Source: Psychrobacter sp. UBA6766 (GTDB lineage: Bacteria > Pseudomonadota > Gammaproteobacteria > Pseudomonadales > Moraxellaceae). Taken from it: a stretch of 42,483 nt of DNA. Location: NCBI RefSeq assembly GCF_002453355.1, contig NZ_DKGQ01000010.1:1-42483 (forward strand), given 5' to 3'. Below are positions 35,220 to 42,483 of the stretch, piece after piece (positions within the stretch are counted from its first letter, which is position 1; each line of letters starts with the position of its first letter). The notes under the pieces were generated by a model. It was given only the letters and a program-made list of their open reading frames with translations. It searched no databases and had not been told where the DNA came from. A program made the translations under genes and the position numbers.

Positions 35220-35977
35220 TGAATATCTTAAATAGTCCTGAATTGGCGGGGTTTTATGCGCTGGCAGCCGTGGCAGTATTTGCCAGTTTGCGCGTGGTGA
35301 CGCTCGCCAATCCAGTGCACGCTATTTTATCGATGATTGTGTCGTTATTGGCCATCTCAGGTATTTTCTTTGTGTTAGGTGCACCATTTGCTGGGGCACT
35401 TGAGATTGTCGTTTATGCAGGCGCCATTATGGTGCTATTCGTCTTCGTTATTATGATGCTAAATTTAGGCATGAGTAATGATGAGCGAGAAGAGCGTTGG
35501 CTTGATGCCGGAACTTGGGCGGTGCCGACGGGGCTAACGATTATCATCGCGGTTGTGCTGTATGCGTTGATAGGTCTTAACCATGAAGAAGCCGCAATGA
35601 TTGGCGGATCGACAATTTCAGCCAAAGCGGTGGGAACGGCATTATTTACCAAATATATGATGTTGGTAGAAGTGGCGGCACTGTTGTTATTGGCTGCGTT
35701 AGTTGCCGCTTATCATTTGGGAAAAGAGTCCAGCAATGATGAGGTTATCAGTAATATAAGTCAAAGTAACGATAGCCAAACGCTTCATCCAAATGTAGCC
35801 AATATCAAATCATACGATAACAATATACGTCAAGACAGCTCGTATATGGATGGCACAATTACAGAGGGTGATGCGTTAAGGCTTGCTGAAGAATACGAGT
35901 ATAAAGATGTCGACCCGCTTAACTATGTAGGTAAGCAGGTAGCCATACAACGAGTCACGCGCAAGGAGTCAGACTGA
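35216..35977 (+). CDS. nuoJ: NADH-quinone oxidoreductase subunit J with long C-terminal tail
   Basis: NuoJ is a five-helix membrane subunit; helix 3 carries a conserved segment seen here as GALEIVVYAGAIMVLFVFVIMMLNL. The membrane part ends near residue 172 (YHLGKES). About 80 more residues follow, polar and Ser/Asn/Asp-rich at first and then acidic with AEEYEYKDVDPLNYVGKQ; E. coli NuoJ is 184 aa. A second ATG directly follows the first, so the start may be one codon later. The gene overlaps nuoI by four bases and nuoK by one. Confidence 0.95.
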   Translation: MMNILNSPELAGFYALAAVAVFASLRVVTLANPVHAILSMIVSLLAISGIFFVLGAPFAGALEIVVYAGAIMVLFVFVIMMLNLGMSNDEREERWLDAGTWAVPTGLTIIIAVVLYALIGLNHEEAAMIGGSTISAKAVGTALFTKYMMLVEVAALLLLAALVAAYHLGKESSNDEVISNISQSNDSQTLHPNVANIKSYDNNIRQDSSYMDGTITEGDALRLAEEYEYKDVDPLNYVGKQVAIQRVTRKESD

Positions 35978-36384
35978 TGGTACTAGCAGCAAGCGTGGCA
36001 CAAGAGGTTGCAAATGTGCCGTTTGCCCACGAGGTAGCAGGCTTTGTACAGCCAGTTGCTGAGGCGCAAAATGTACTGGGAATGATTCCCATGAGCCATG
36101 GATTGATTTTAGCCGGTATCTTATTTGCTATCGGTCTATGCGGCGTCATGGTTCGTCGTAATTTTTTATTTATGCTGATGAGTCTTGAGATCATGATGAA
36201 TGCCGCGGCATTAGCATTCGTGATAGCAGGAAGTCGCTGGGTCGATCCAGATGGGCAGATTATGTTTATCTTTATCTTGACCTTAGCAGCAGCAGAAGCT
36301 GCCATTGGTTTGGCAATATTATTGCGGTTTTATCATCAGCGTGGGCATCTCGATGTCGATAGCGCCAATGAGATGAAAGGATGA
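35977..36384 (+). CDS. nuoK: NADH-quinone oxidoreductase subunit K with N-terminal extension
   Basis: NuoK is a three-helix membrane subunit with two buried glutamates used in proton transfer; they are visible in LMSLEIMMNAAALAFV and LAAAEAAIGLAIL. From residue 36 (MIPMSHGLILAG) the protein lines up with the E. coli NuoK start (MIPLQHGLILAA). The frame here adds 35 residues in front. I keep the upstream ATG because AAGGAG lies about 7 nt before it and it overlaps the nuoJ stop, while the inner Met has only GGGA close by. The total of 135 aa compares with about 100 in E. coli. Confidence 0.9.
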   Translation: MVLAASVAQEVANVPFAHEVAGFVQPVAEAQNVLGMIPMSHGLILAGILFAIGLCGVMVRRNFLFMLMSLEIMMNAAALAFVIAGSRWVDPDGQIMFIFILTLAAAEAAIGLAILLRFYHQRGHLDVDSANEMKG

Positions 36385-36388
36385 TGTC

Positions 36389-38263
36389 ATGAGTTTATTA
36401 CCATTAACCTTTATATTCCCGCTCGTTGGCTTTTTGATCTTAGCCTTTATGCGCGACAAGTTAAGCGAGCAGGTAGCAGCGATTGTCGGTGTCGGTAGTA
36501 TGTTGCTATCAGCGCTTTGTACGCTGGTGGTTAGCTATACCTTTTTAACCAGTAATCCTGCTGGAACGATAGTAGAAGTACCACTGTGGACATGGTTCCA
36601 AGTTGGTGATTTTGCGCCGAGTTTTGGACTAAGCTTTGATGGCTTGGCACTGACGATGACGGGAGTAATTACCGGTATTGGCTTTTTGATTCATCTTTTT
36701 GCTGCTTGGTATATGAAAGGTGAAACAGGCTTTGCGCGCTTTTTTAGCTATATGAACTTGTTCGTCGCCAGTATGTTATTGCTGGTATTGGCGGACAACT
36801 TGTTCTTGTTATATCTTGGCTGGGAAGGCGTCGGTATTTGTTCTTACTTGCTGATTGGGTTTTATTATCAAGACCGTGCCAACGGTCGGGCTGCGATGAA
36901 AGCTTTTACCGTGACCCGTGTTGGCGATGTGTTTTTAGCCTTTGGCTTGTTTTTATTATTCCGCGAATTTGGCACGCTTCATATTCAAGAGATTATCACT
37001 CGTGCACCGGAAGTATTTGATATTAACAACCCAACGATGATTTTGACCACGATGATGCTCGTTGGTGGAGCGATGGGTAAATCTGCGCAGTTGCCATTAC
37101 ATACGTGGCTTGCCGATGCGATGGCAGGTCCAACGCCAGTCTCTGCTTTGATTCACGCTGCGACCATGGTTACCGCTGGTGTCTATCTGATTGCGCGTCT
37201 CCATCCATTGTTTATCCTAACGCCTGGCGTTTTATTATATTGGGTTGGCGCAGTGGGGGCATTGACGCTCGTCGTTGCTGGATTTTGTGCGCTGGTACAA
37301 ACTGATATCAAACGTATTCTTGCTTATTCGACCATGAGCCAAATTGGTTATATGTTCTTAGCATTGGGCGTTGGCGCTTGGCAAGGCGCTATATTCCATT
37401 TGATGACCCATGCTTTCTTTAAAGCCTTGCTATTCTTGTCATCAGGGGCGGTCATTCTTGCAGTTCATCATGAGCAAAACATCTTTAAGATGGGCGGATT
37501 ACGTAAAAAGATACCGCTAGTATTTTGGTGCTATATCGTTGGTGGCGGCGCGCTTGCAGCAATTCCTTGGGTTACCGTTGGTTTTTATTCCAAAGAAGCG
37601 ATTCTTTGGGAAAGTTACGCGACCGGCCATCAAGTTTTATTCTATATGGGCGTATTTGGCGCGTTCTTAACCGCGATTTATACCTTTAGAATGATTTGGA
37701 TTATCTTCTTTGGCGAAGAGAAAACGCCTGCGCACAAATTATCTGGTGTGTCATATTGGTTACCGCTGACGGTACTACTGGTATTATCAACCGCAGTGGG
37801 AGCTTTGATTACGCCGCCATTACAAGGTGTATTACCTGAGAGCGTTGGGCATTTATTAGAAGTGGCCAATCAAGCACATGACAAACATACGGCGGAATAT
37901 ATCGCCATGGGTGCGATGCTTGTTGGTTTGATTATCGCGGCATTCTTATATGTCTTCGATAAAGGTCGCATGTTAACCCGCTTTAAGCGCACGACTATTG
38001 GCTCAGCGTTATACTATTGGTGCTACCACGGTATGGGCTTTGATGCGCTATACGATTTAGTTTTTGTAAAACCCTTTTTGTTCATCGGCCGCTTATTTAA
38101 AGCCGACCCTATCGATAAAACGTGGCTTATTTTACCGAAGCTGGCTTCCGCTGGTAACAAGGTATTGTCTGCAACGCAAACAGGGTCACTTCGAGGCTAC
38201 GCTGCAAGCTTTGGCTTGGGTGTGGCTGTATTGCTCGTGCTGGTAATGATGACGGTGGTATAA
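36389..38263 (+). CDS. nuoL: NADH-quinone oxidoreductase subunit L
   Basis: NuoL (624 aa) is the distal antiporter-like proton pump of the membrane arm. Conserved features are LGWEGVGICSYLLIGFYY with the key Glu in helix 5, GKSAQLPLHTWLADAMAGPTPVSALIHAATMVTAGVY with the pump lysine, and the Lys/His helix TDIKRILAYSTMSQIGYMFLALG. The C-terminal part holds the long lateral helix and the last anchor helix. AAAGGATG lies before the ATG; nuoM follows after one base. Confidence 0.98.
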   Translation: MSLLPLTFIFPLVGFLILAFMRDKLSEQVAAIVGVGSMLLSALCTLVVSYTFLTSNPAGTIVEVPLWTWFQVGDFAPSFGLSFDGLALTMTGVITGIGFLIHLFAAWYMKGETGFARFFSYMNLFVASMLLLVLADNLFLLYLGWEGVGICSYLLIGFYYQDRANGRAAMKAFTVTRVGDVFLAFGLFLLFREFGTLHIQEIITRAPEVFDINNPTMILTTMMLVGGAMGKSAQLPLHTWLADAMAGPTPVSALIHAATMVTAGVYLIARLHPLFILTPGVLLYWVGAVGALTLVVAGFCALVQTDIKRILAYSTMSQIGYMFLALGVGAWQGAIFHLMTHAFFKALLFLSSGAVILAVHHEQNIFKMGGLRKKIPLVFWCYIVGGGALAAIPWVTVGFYSKEAILWESYATGHQVLFYMGVFGAFLTAIYTFRMIWIIFFGEEKTPAHKLSGVSYWLPLTVLLVLSTAVGALITPPLQGVLPESVGHLLEVANQAHDKHTAEYIAMGAMLVGLIIAAFLYVFDKGRMLTRFKRTTIGSALYYWCYHGMGFDALYDLVFVKPFLFIGRLFKADPIDKTWLILPKLASAGNKVLSATQTGSLRGYAASFGLGVAVLLVLVMMTVV

Positions 38264-38264
38264 G

Positions 38265-39893
38265 ATGATAGAGTTACAACAAACGTGGATGCTACCAGCA
38301 TTGATCGCAATTCCTTTTATTGCAGGGTTTTTATGCTGGTTGGTTGAGCGGTTTAATAAACGTTTACCGCGCTGGATTGCCTTAATTGGTATGATATTGA
38401 CCTTTGGGCTGTCATTGGTATTATGGCAATACGGCGATTACAGCGGCATGAGTAAGCAGGTGATTGCGCCTGACTCAACGGTGCCATGGGTTGCCGAGTT
38501 TATGGTACCGTGGATACCAAGCTTCGGGATTAGTTTTCATTTAGCGTTAGATGGTTTATCGCTGCTCATGGTTGGCTTGACAGGGCTGCTCGGTATTGCT
38601 GCGGTTGCCTGTTCGTGGAATGAAATTCAACGCCGAGTTGGTTTTTTCCATCTCAACCTTTTATGGAGCTTAGGCGGGGTTATTGGTGTTTTCTTAGCCA
38701 TTGACCTGTTCTTGTTCTTCTTCTTCTGGGAGATGATGCTGGTTCCTATCTACTTCTTGATCGCTATTTGGGGTCATGATGTGGTCGGCGGTAAGACCAA
38801 AGAATATGCTGCAACCAAGTTCTTTATTTATACCCAAGCCTCTGGTCTTATCATGTTGGTAGGTATTTTGATATTGGTCATTATCAGCTATGCCCAAAAA
38901 GGCGTGGTCAGTTTTAATTATAATGATTTACTCGGCACGTCACTTGGCGGCTGGGAATACCCAATCATGCTGTGCTTCTTTATTGGCTTTGCTGTTAAAT
39001 TGCCAATCGTTCCTTTTCACGGTTGGCTGCCTGACGCGCATGCGCAAGCGCCAACCGCAGGTTCGGTGGATTTGGCAGGGGTTTTGATTAAAACTGCCGC
39101 GTATGGTTTGATTCGTTTTGTCTTACCGCTATTCCCAGCAGCATCACAAGATTTCGCCCCGATTGCCATGACATTAGGGACCATTGGTATTTTTTATGGT
39201 GCCTGGCTTGCCTTTATGCAAACCGATATGAAGCGCTTGCTTGCCTACACCAGTATCTCGCATATGGGATTTGTGGTTTTGGCCATCTATGCTGGTACCC
39301 TAATCAGTCTACAAGGTTTGATGATTCAGATGCTAGCGCATGGTCTAAGTTCGGCGGCATTATTTATCATGTCAGGGCAGTTATACGAGCGCTTGCATAC
39401 ACGTGATTTGACTTTGATGGGCGGAATGTGGGGTCAGTTCCGTTATTATGCCCCGATACTGATGTTCTTCTGTGCCGCTCTACTCGGTATTCCGGGCACA
39501 GGTAACTTCATCGGCGAGTTTATGATTTTGTTTGGCGCATTTGCTGATTATCCAGTGTTTGTGGTATTTGCCACATTCAGTCTAGTATTGGCAGGTTTAT
39601 ACTCGCTTATCTTGATTCATCGTGCCCTGTTCGGAAGCAATAATATTAAAGAAGTGGCGTTACGAGAAACTGAAGCACATGGTTTGCCAGCGCGGCCATT
39701 AAAAGATTTGGGCAAGCGCGAGCTGTCTTTGCTGCTTATGTTAGCGGCAGGATTGGTCTGGCTCGGACTGTATCCACAGCCATTCCTTGATACGTCAAGT
39801 CACGCGATGCAGTGGATTAACAACGCATATATATACAGTCAAGTGACACAAGTAGATGCATCACAGCTGCTTGATGCAATGGAGGCACGTTAA
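38265..39893 (+). CDS. nuoM: NADH-quinone oxidoreductase subunit M
   Basis: NuoM (542 aa) is the middle antiporter-like proton-pumping subunit. FFFWEMMLVPIYFLIAIWG contains the essential Glu of helix 5, FAVKLPIVPFHGWLPDAHAQAPTAGSVDLAGVLIKTAAYG the pump lysines, and TDMKRLLAYTSISHMGFVVL the conserved later helix. It starts one base after the nuoL stop and ends three bases before nuoN. About 14 hydrophobic segments fit the family topology. Confidence 0.98.
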   Translation: MIELQQTWMLPALIAIPFIAGFLCWLVERFNKRLPRWIALIGMILTFGLSLVLWQYGDYSGMSKQVIAPDSTVPWVAEFMVPWIPSFGISFHLALDGLSLLMVGLTGLLGIAAVACSWNEIQRRVGFFHLNLLWSLGGVIGVFLAIDLFLFFFFWEMMLVPIYFLIAIWGHDVVGGKTKEYAATKFFIYTQASGLIMLVGILILVIISYAQKGVVSFNYNDLLGTSLGGWEYPIMLCFFIGFAVKLPIVPFHGWLPDAHAQAPTAGSVDLAGVLIKTAAYGLIRFVLPLFPAASQDFAPIAMTLGTIGIFYGAWLAFMQTDMKRLLAYTSISHMGFVVLAIYAGTLISLQGLMIQMLAHGLSSAALFIMSGQLYERLHTRDLTLMGGMWGQFRYYAPILMFFCAALLGIPGTGNFIGEFMILFGAFADYPVFVVFATFSLVLAGLYSLILIHRALFGSNNIKEVALRETEAHGLPARPLKDLGKRELSLLLMLAAGLVWLGLYPQPFLDTSSHAMQWINNAYIYSQVTQVDASQLLDAMEAR

Positions 39894-39896
39894 GTC

Positions 39897-41375
39897 ATGA
39901 ATGAATTTACGATGAATGATTTGATGGGGCTCATGCCTTATGCGCCAATCATTGCGGTAGTGATGACGGTATTGGTGGTGATGATTGCCATTACGATTAA
40001 ACGCTCGCATATGGTGATCGGTACCATCTCGGTAATCGGTCTGAACGTTGGTCTGTTTGCGCTGCTTGGGCAAATGGCGGGCATCATTGATAGCGGGACA
40101 TTTGTCCCAACCGCCGAGCAGTTATTTGTGATTGATAATTTTGCTCAGTTTAATATGGTGGTCATCTTTATATGTGCCTTGGCCTGCTTTACGCTGTCTT
40201 ATGCGTATTTGGCCGATTTAGACGATCATAAAGAAGAGCTATATTTGCTCATGCTGCTATCGACCGTTGGCGCACTGCTGATGGTCAGTGCTCAGCACTT
40301 GGCCTCATTCTTTATGAGCCTCGAGATGCTGTCGATTCCGCTATACGGCATGCTGGCATATACGTATATGCGCAGACGCTCGCTTGAGTCGGGGCTGAAG
40401 TATTTAGTGCTATCAGCCACAGCATCGGCAACGTTACTGATGGGAATGGCGTTTATTTACGCGCAAGTGGGCTCGCTTGCCTTTAAACCCATTAGTATGA
40501 GCTTGGTCGATATTTTTGAATCGCCATTATTAATCCTCGGAACGGCGATGATGATGTTTGGTATTGCCTTTAAACTCTCTGCTGCGCCTTTTCATATGTG
40601 GACGCCAGACGTTTATGAGGGCGCACCCGCACCTATTGCTACGTATTTGGCATCAGTTTCCAAAGTGGCGATGATGGCGCTTGCCGTTCGTTTCTTAATT
40701 GATACGTCTTTATTGGCATTGCCGTCGGTGCAGATGCTGCTTATGGTCATGGCAACCTTGTCGATCTTGATAGGTAATATACTTGCCATTCGTCAAACCA
40801 GCCTTAAGCGTTTACTTGGTTATTCGTCCATCGCCCACATGGGTTATGTGCTTATCGTGATTGTCAGCATTGGTTCGGCCGCTGATAGTATCTCAAGCAT
40901 GTATATGGCAATTTATGCCTTTACCTCTATTGGTGCCTTTGGCGTCGTGACCTTGATGTCGAGCCCTTATCGCTTGGCCGGTGAAGCCGATGAATTGACC
41001 CATTACCAAGGGCTGTTTTGGCGCCGTCCGATATTGACCGCTGTCATGACGATTATGATGTTGTCGTTGGCAGGTATTCCCTTAACGGCAGGTTTTATTA
41101 CCAAGCTGTTTGCGATTCTTGCGGCAGTTCAAGGTACCAATTGGTTCTTGGCAGCAATGATTATCTTAGGTAGTGCCATTGGTCTGTTTTATTACTTGCG
41201 CGTTATGCTCACACTGTTTAAACGTCCAAAACAATTTATTGAATTTGACGTTTCAAAGCAGTGGGGCTTGCGTACTGGGGGTATCATGGTTATTGCCGTC
41301 ACCGCCATCATTATCTTCTTTGGTGTGCTGCCAAATAGCATGATTGAGTGGGCAAGTTTGGCTCGCATTTGGTAA
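39897..41375 (+). CDS. nuoN: NADH-quinone oxidoreductase subunit N
   Basis: NuoN (492 aa) is the third antiporter-like subunit, next to NuoK. Typical segments are LASFFMSLEMLSIPLYGMLAY with the helix-5 Glu, FGIAFKLSAAPFHMWTPDVYEGAPAPIATYLASVSKVA with the pump lysines, and TSLKRLLGYSSIAHMGYVLI. GGAGG lies 11 nt before the ATG, and a second in-frame Met is six codons in. It is the last gene of the operon; a hairpin terminator lies about 80 nt downstream. Confidence 0.98.
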   Translation: MNEFTMNDLMGLMPYAPIIAVVMTVLVVMIAITIKRSHMVIGTISVIGLNVGLFALLGQMAGIIDSGTFVPTAEQLFVIDNFAQFNMVVIFICALACFTLSYAYLADLDDHKEELYLLMLLSTVGALLMVSAQHLASFFMSLEMLSIPLYGMLAYTYMRRRSLESGLKYLVLSATASATLLMGMAFIYAQVGSLAFKPISMSLVDIFESPLLILGTAMMMFGIAFKLSAAPFHMWTPDVYEGAPAPIATYLASVSKVAMMALAVRFLIDTSLLALPSVQMLLMVMATLSILIGNILAIRQTSLKRLLGYSSIAHMGYVLIVIVSIGSAADSISSMYMAIYAFTSIGAFGVVTLMSSPYRLAGEADELTHYQGLFWRRPILTAVMTIMMLSLAGIPLTAGFITKLFAILAAVQGTNWFLAAMIILGSAIGLFYYLRVMLTLFKRPKQFIEFDVSKQWGLRTGGIMVIAVTAIIIFFGVLPNSMIEWASLARIW

Positions 41376-41453
41376 GCATAAAAAGTTAAAGGGAGCGACT
41401 GCATTTCAGTCTGACGGCCGCCGCTACTTATTGATAGTTATGGTTAGAAAACC

Positions 41454-41492
41454 AAGATGCGCCAGCTTTATGAGAAGCTCGGCGCATCTTTT
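41454..41492 (+). terminator. Terminator of the nuo operon
   Basis: A perfect 10-bp stem, AAGATGCGCC (41454-41463) with GGCGCATCTT (41481-41490), has inner GCTT/AAGC pairs and is followed by TT-A-G-TTT. It lies 79 nt past the nuoN stop. Confidence 0.85.
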
Positions 41493-41511
41493 AGTTTATA
41501 GCCTTTAAAAA

Positions 41512-41540
41512 TTGACAAAAATAGCCATCTATAATAGATA
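41512..41540 (+). promoter_or_regulatory. Promoter region of the ferredoxin-NADP+ reductase gene, with palindrome
   Basis: A consensus -35 TTGACA is at 41512-41517. TATAAT at 41530-41535 is only 12 nt away, too close for a normal promoter; TAGATA at 41535-41540 has the right 17-nt spacing but is a poor -10. A 13-base palindrome, ATCTAT-A-ATAGAT (41527-41539), overlaps both. This may be an operator or part of an activator-dependent promoter with atypical spacing. Confidence 0.5.
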
Positions 41541-41580
41541 GGCAATAATTATTAATAAAAAACGAGGGTGAATCATTATT

Positions 41581-42399
41581 ATGAGTGACAATATTCAAAA
41601 AGTAACGGTGCTTAGCAAAACCACCTGGACGCCCAATCTGTTTAGCTTTACCGTCAGCCGTCCTGATAGCTTTAAATTTACTGCTGGTCAATTTGTACGT
41701 TTAGGCGTCAATCCCAGTCAACTAAAATACTATAATCAGCGAGGCGCAGCAGCTAATGAAGCGCTAAACGAAGATATCTTTCGTGCCTATTCGATTGTAT
41801 CTTCACCCTTCGATGACATTCTAGAGTTCTTCTCTATTGTCATCCCTGATGGCGCCTTTACTTCGCAATTGCAACACCTAGAAGTCGGTGATGAGTTATT
41901 ATTAAATACCATGCCATTTGGCTTTTTAACCTTGGCGCGATATCAAAAACCCTTACCAAAAGATTTATGGTTGCTGGCGACTGGAACAGGCTTAGCGCCT
42001 TTTTTATCGATGCTGCAAGACTTAAAAACCTGGGAAGACTACGAGCATATCGTATTGGCCTATAGCGCGCGCTCAACAGAAGAGCTTGCTTATATTGAAA
42101 AAATTGAAAGCCTGCAAGAAGACTTTGGCTCACTGGTTGATAACCCAGCCAAACTCATCTTTATTCCTATTGTGACCCGCGAGCCTGTCGAGGGTGCATT
42201 AACAGAACGTCTGCCAAAACTCTTGTTAGATGACACGTTGCAATCGCGCGCGGGCATTGACTTAGATGTCGATAGTACGCACGTTATGCTATGCGGCAAC
42301 CCAGAGATGGTAGAAGACACTAAAGAGACGTTAAAGACGTTAGGCTTAGTGATGAATCGCCGCGGTGAGGGCAATATTGCCGTAGAAAACTACTGGTAA
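41581..42399 (+). CDS. fpr: Ferredoxin-NADP+ reductase (bacterial FPR type)
   Basis: This 272-aa soluble flavoenzyme moves electrons between NADPH and ferredoxin or flavodoxin, supporting Fe-S and stress-related redox chemistry. The FAD motif RAYSIVSSP is at 68-76, the NADPH pyrophosphate loop GTGLAPF at 135-141, MLCGNPEMVEDTKETLK lies near the C-terminus, and the chain ends in VENYW, as in bacterial subclass I FPRs where the tail stacks on FAD. Compared with those, about 18 extra residues (around 49-67) precede the RAYS motif. GAGGGTGA lies about 10 nt before the ATG. It has its own promoter region after the nuo terminator. Confidence 0.92.
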   Translation: MSDNIQKVTVLSKTTWTPNLFSFTVSRPDSFKFTAGQFVRLGVNPSQLKYYNQRGAAANEALNEDIFRAYSIVSSPFDDILEFFSIVIPDGAFTSQLQHLEVGDELLLNTMPFGFLTLARYQKPLPKDLWLLATGTGLAPFLSMLQDLKTWEDYEHIVLAYSARSTEELAYIEKIESLQEDFGSLVDNPAKLIFIPIVTREPVEGALTERLPKLLLDDTLQSRAGIDLDVDSTHVMLCGNPEMVEDTKETLKTLGLVMNRRGEGNIAVENYW

Positions 42400-42460
42400 G
42401 GACAATATTGGTTTAGATTTACTATAAGCCTACTTTATTAAAAAATATTCTTTCTACATT

Positions 42461-42483
42461 AAAAAAGCGCTGACTCTTAAAGA
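42461..42483 (+). terminator. Possible left half of a terminator cut by the window edge
   Basis: AAAAAAGCGCTGACTC near the window end looks like the ascending arm of a hairpin with an A-run. If GAGTCAGCGC and T residues follow outside the window it is the terminator of the reductase gene. Only half is visible. Confidence 0.3.

Noticed and set aside
1..42483. CRISPR array, prophage, insertion sequence or defence island
   Set aside because: There are no regularly spaced repeats, transposase or integrase genes, or target-site duplications. tRNA-Lys is a common integration site, but no integrase or att-like fragment lies nearby.

Overview
The window looks like an ordinary chromosomal segment of a gammaproteobacterium of the Moraxellaceae, most likely Psychrobacter. 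This is judged from protein character, moderate GC, a fused nuoCD, the dut / phosphomannomutase / argB order shared with pseudomonads and relatives, and leuS-lptE-holA in a row. No similarity search was run, so the genus is an inference. I see no phage, insertion sequence, CRISPR array or defence island, and no convincing new multi-gene system. The interesting material is lineage-specific elaboration of known systems, plus unexplained inverted repeats between genes.

Layout. 1-6.9 kb: a rho-independent terminator from an upstream gene, a secreted purine nucleoside permease-like protein (-), a probable three-gene cluster (OsmC-like peroxidase, small flavodoxin-like reductase, DUF938 methyltransferase), a large KatE-type catalase and an MBL-fold hydrolase (all +). 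The OsmC protein and the catalase suggest peroxide defence. 6.9-7.5 kb: two identical tRNA-Lys(UUU) genes (-) in a duplicated unit that includes their 5' leader. 7.7-11.1 kb: macA-macB efflux genes (-). 11.3-16.0 kb: leuS-lptE-holA (-), joining translation, outer-membrane LPS assembly and replication. 16.2-24.0 kb: an ArsC/Spx-like thioredoxin-fold protein (+), then mgtE, dut, phosphomannomutase, argB and a Trp-rich 76-aa membrane protein (all -), and a Rep-type helicase (-).

24.0-41.5 kb: a 0.9-kb non-coding region carrying a good sigma70-like promoter, then the whole respiratory complex I operon nuoA-B-CD-E-F-G-H-I-J-K-L-M-N (+), closed by a strong hairpin terminator. The first genes (A, B, CD, E) are separated by 104-217 nt gaps with inverted repeats; from nuoE on most genes touch or overlap. 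NuoA, NuoJ and NuoK carry extra hydrophilic tails and NuoG an extra charged linker, which is the most distinctive protein-level feature here. The window ends with a ferredoxin-NADP+ reductase (+) behind its own promoter-like region, which contains a palindrome.
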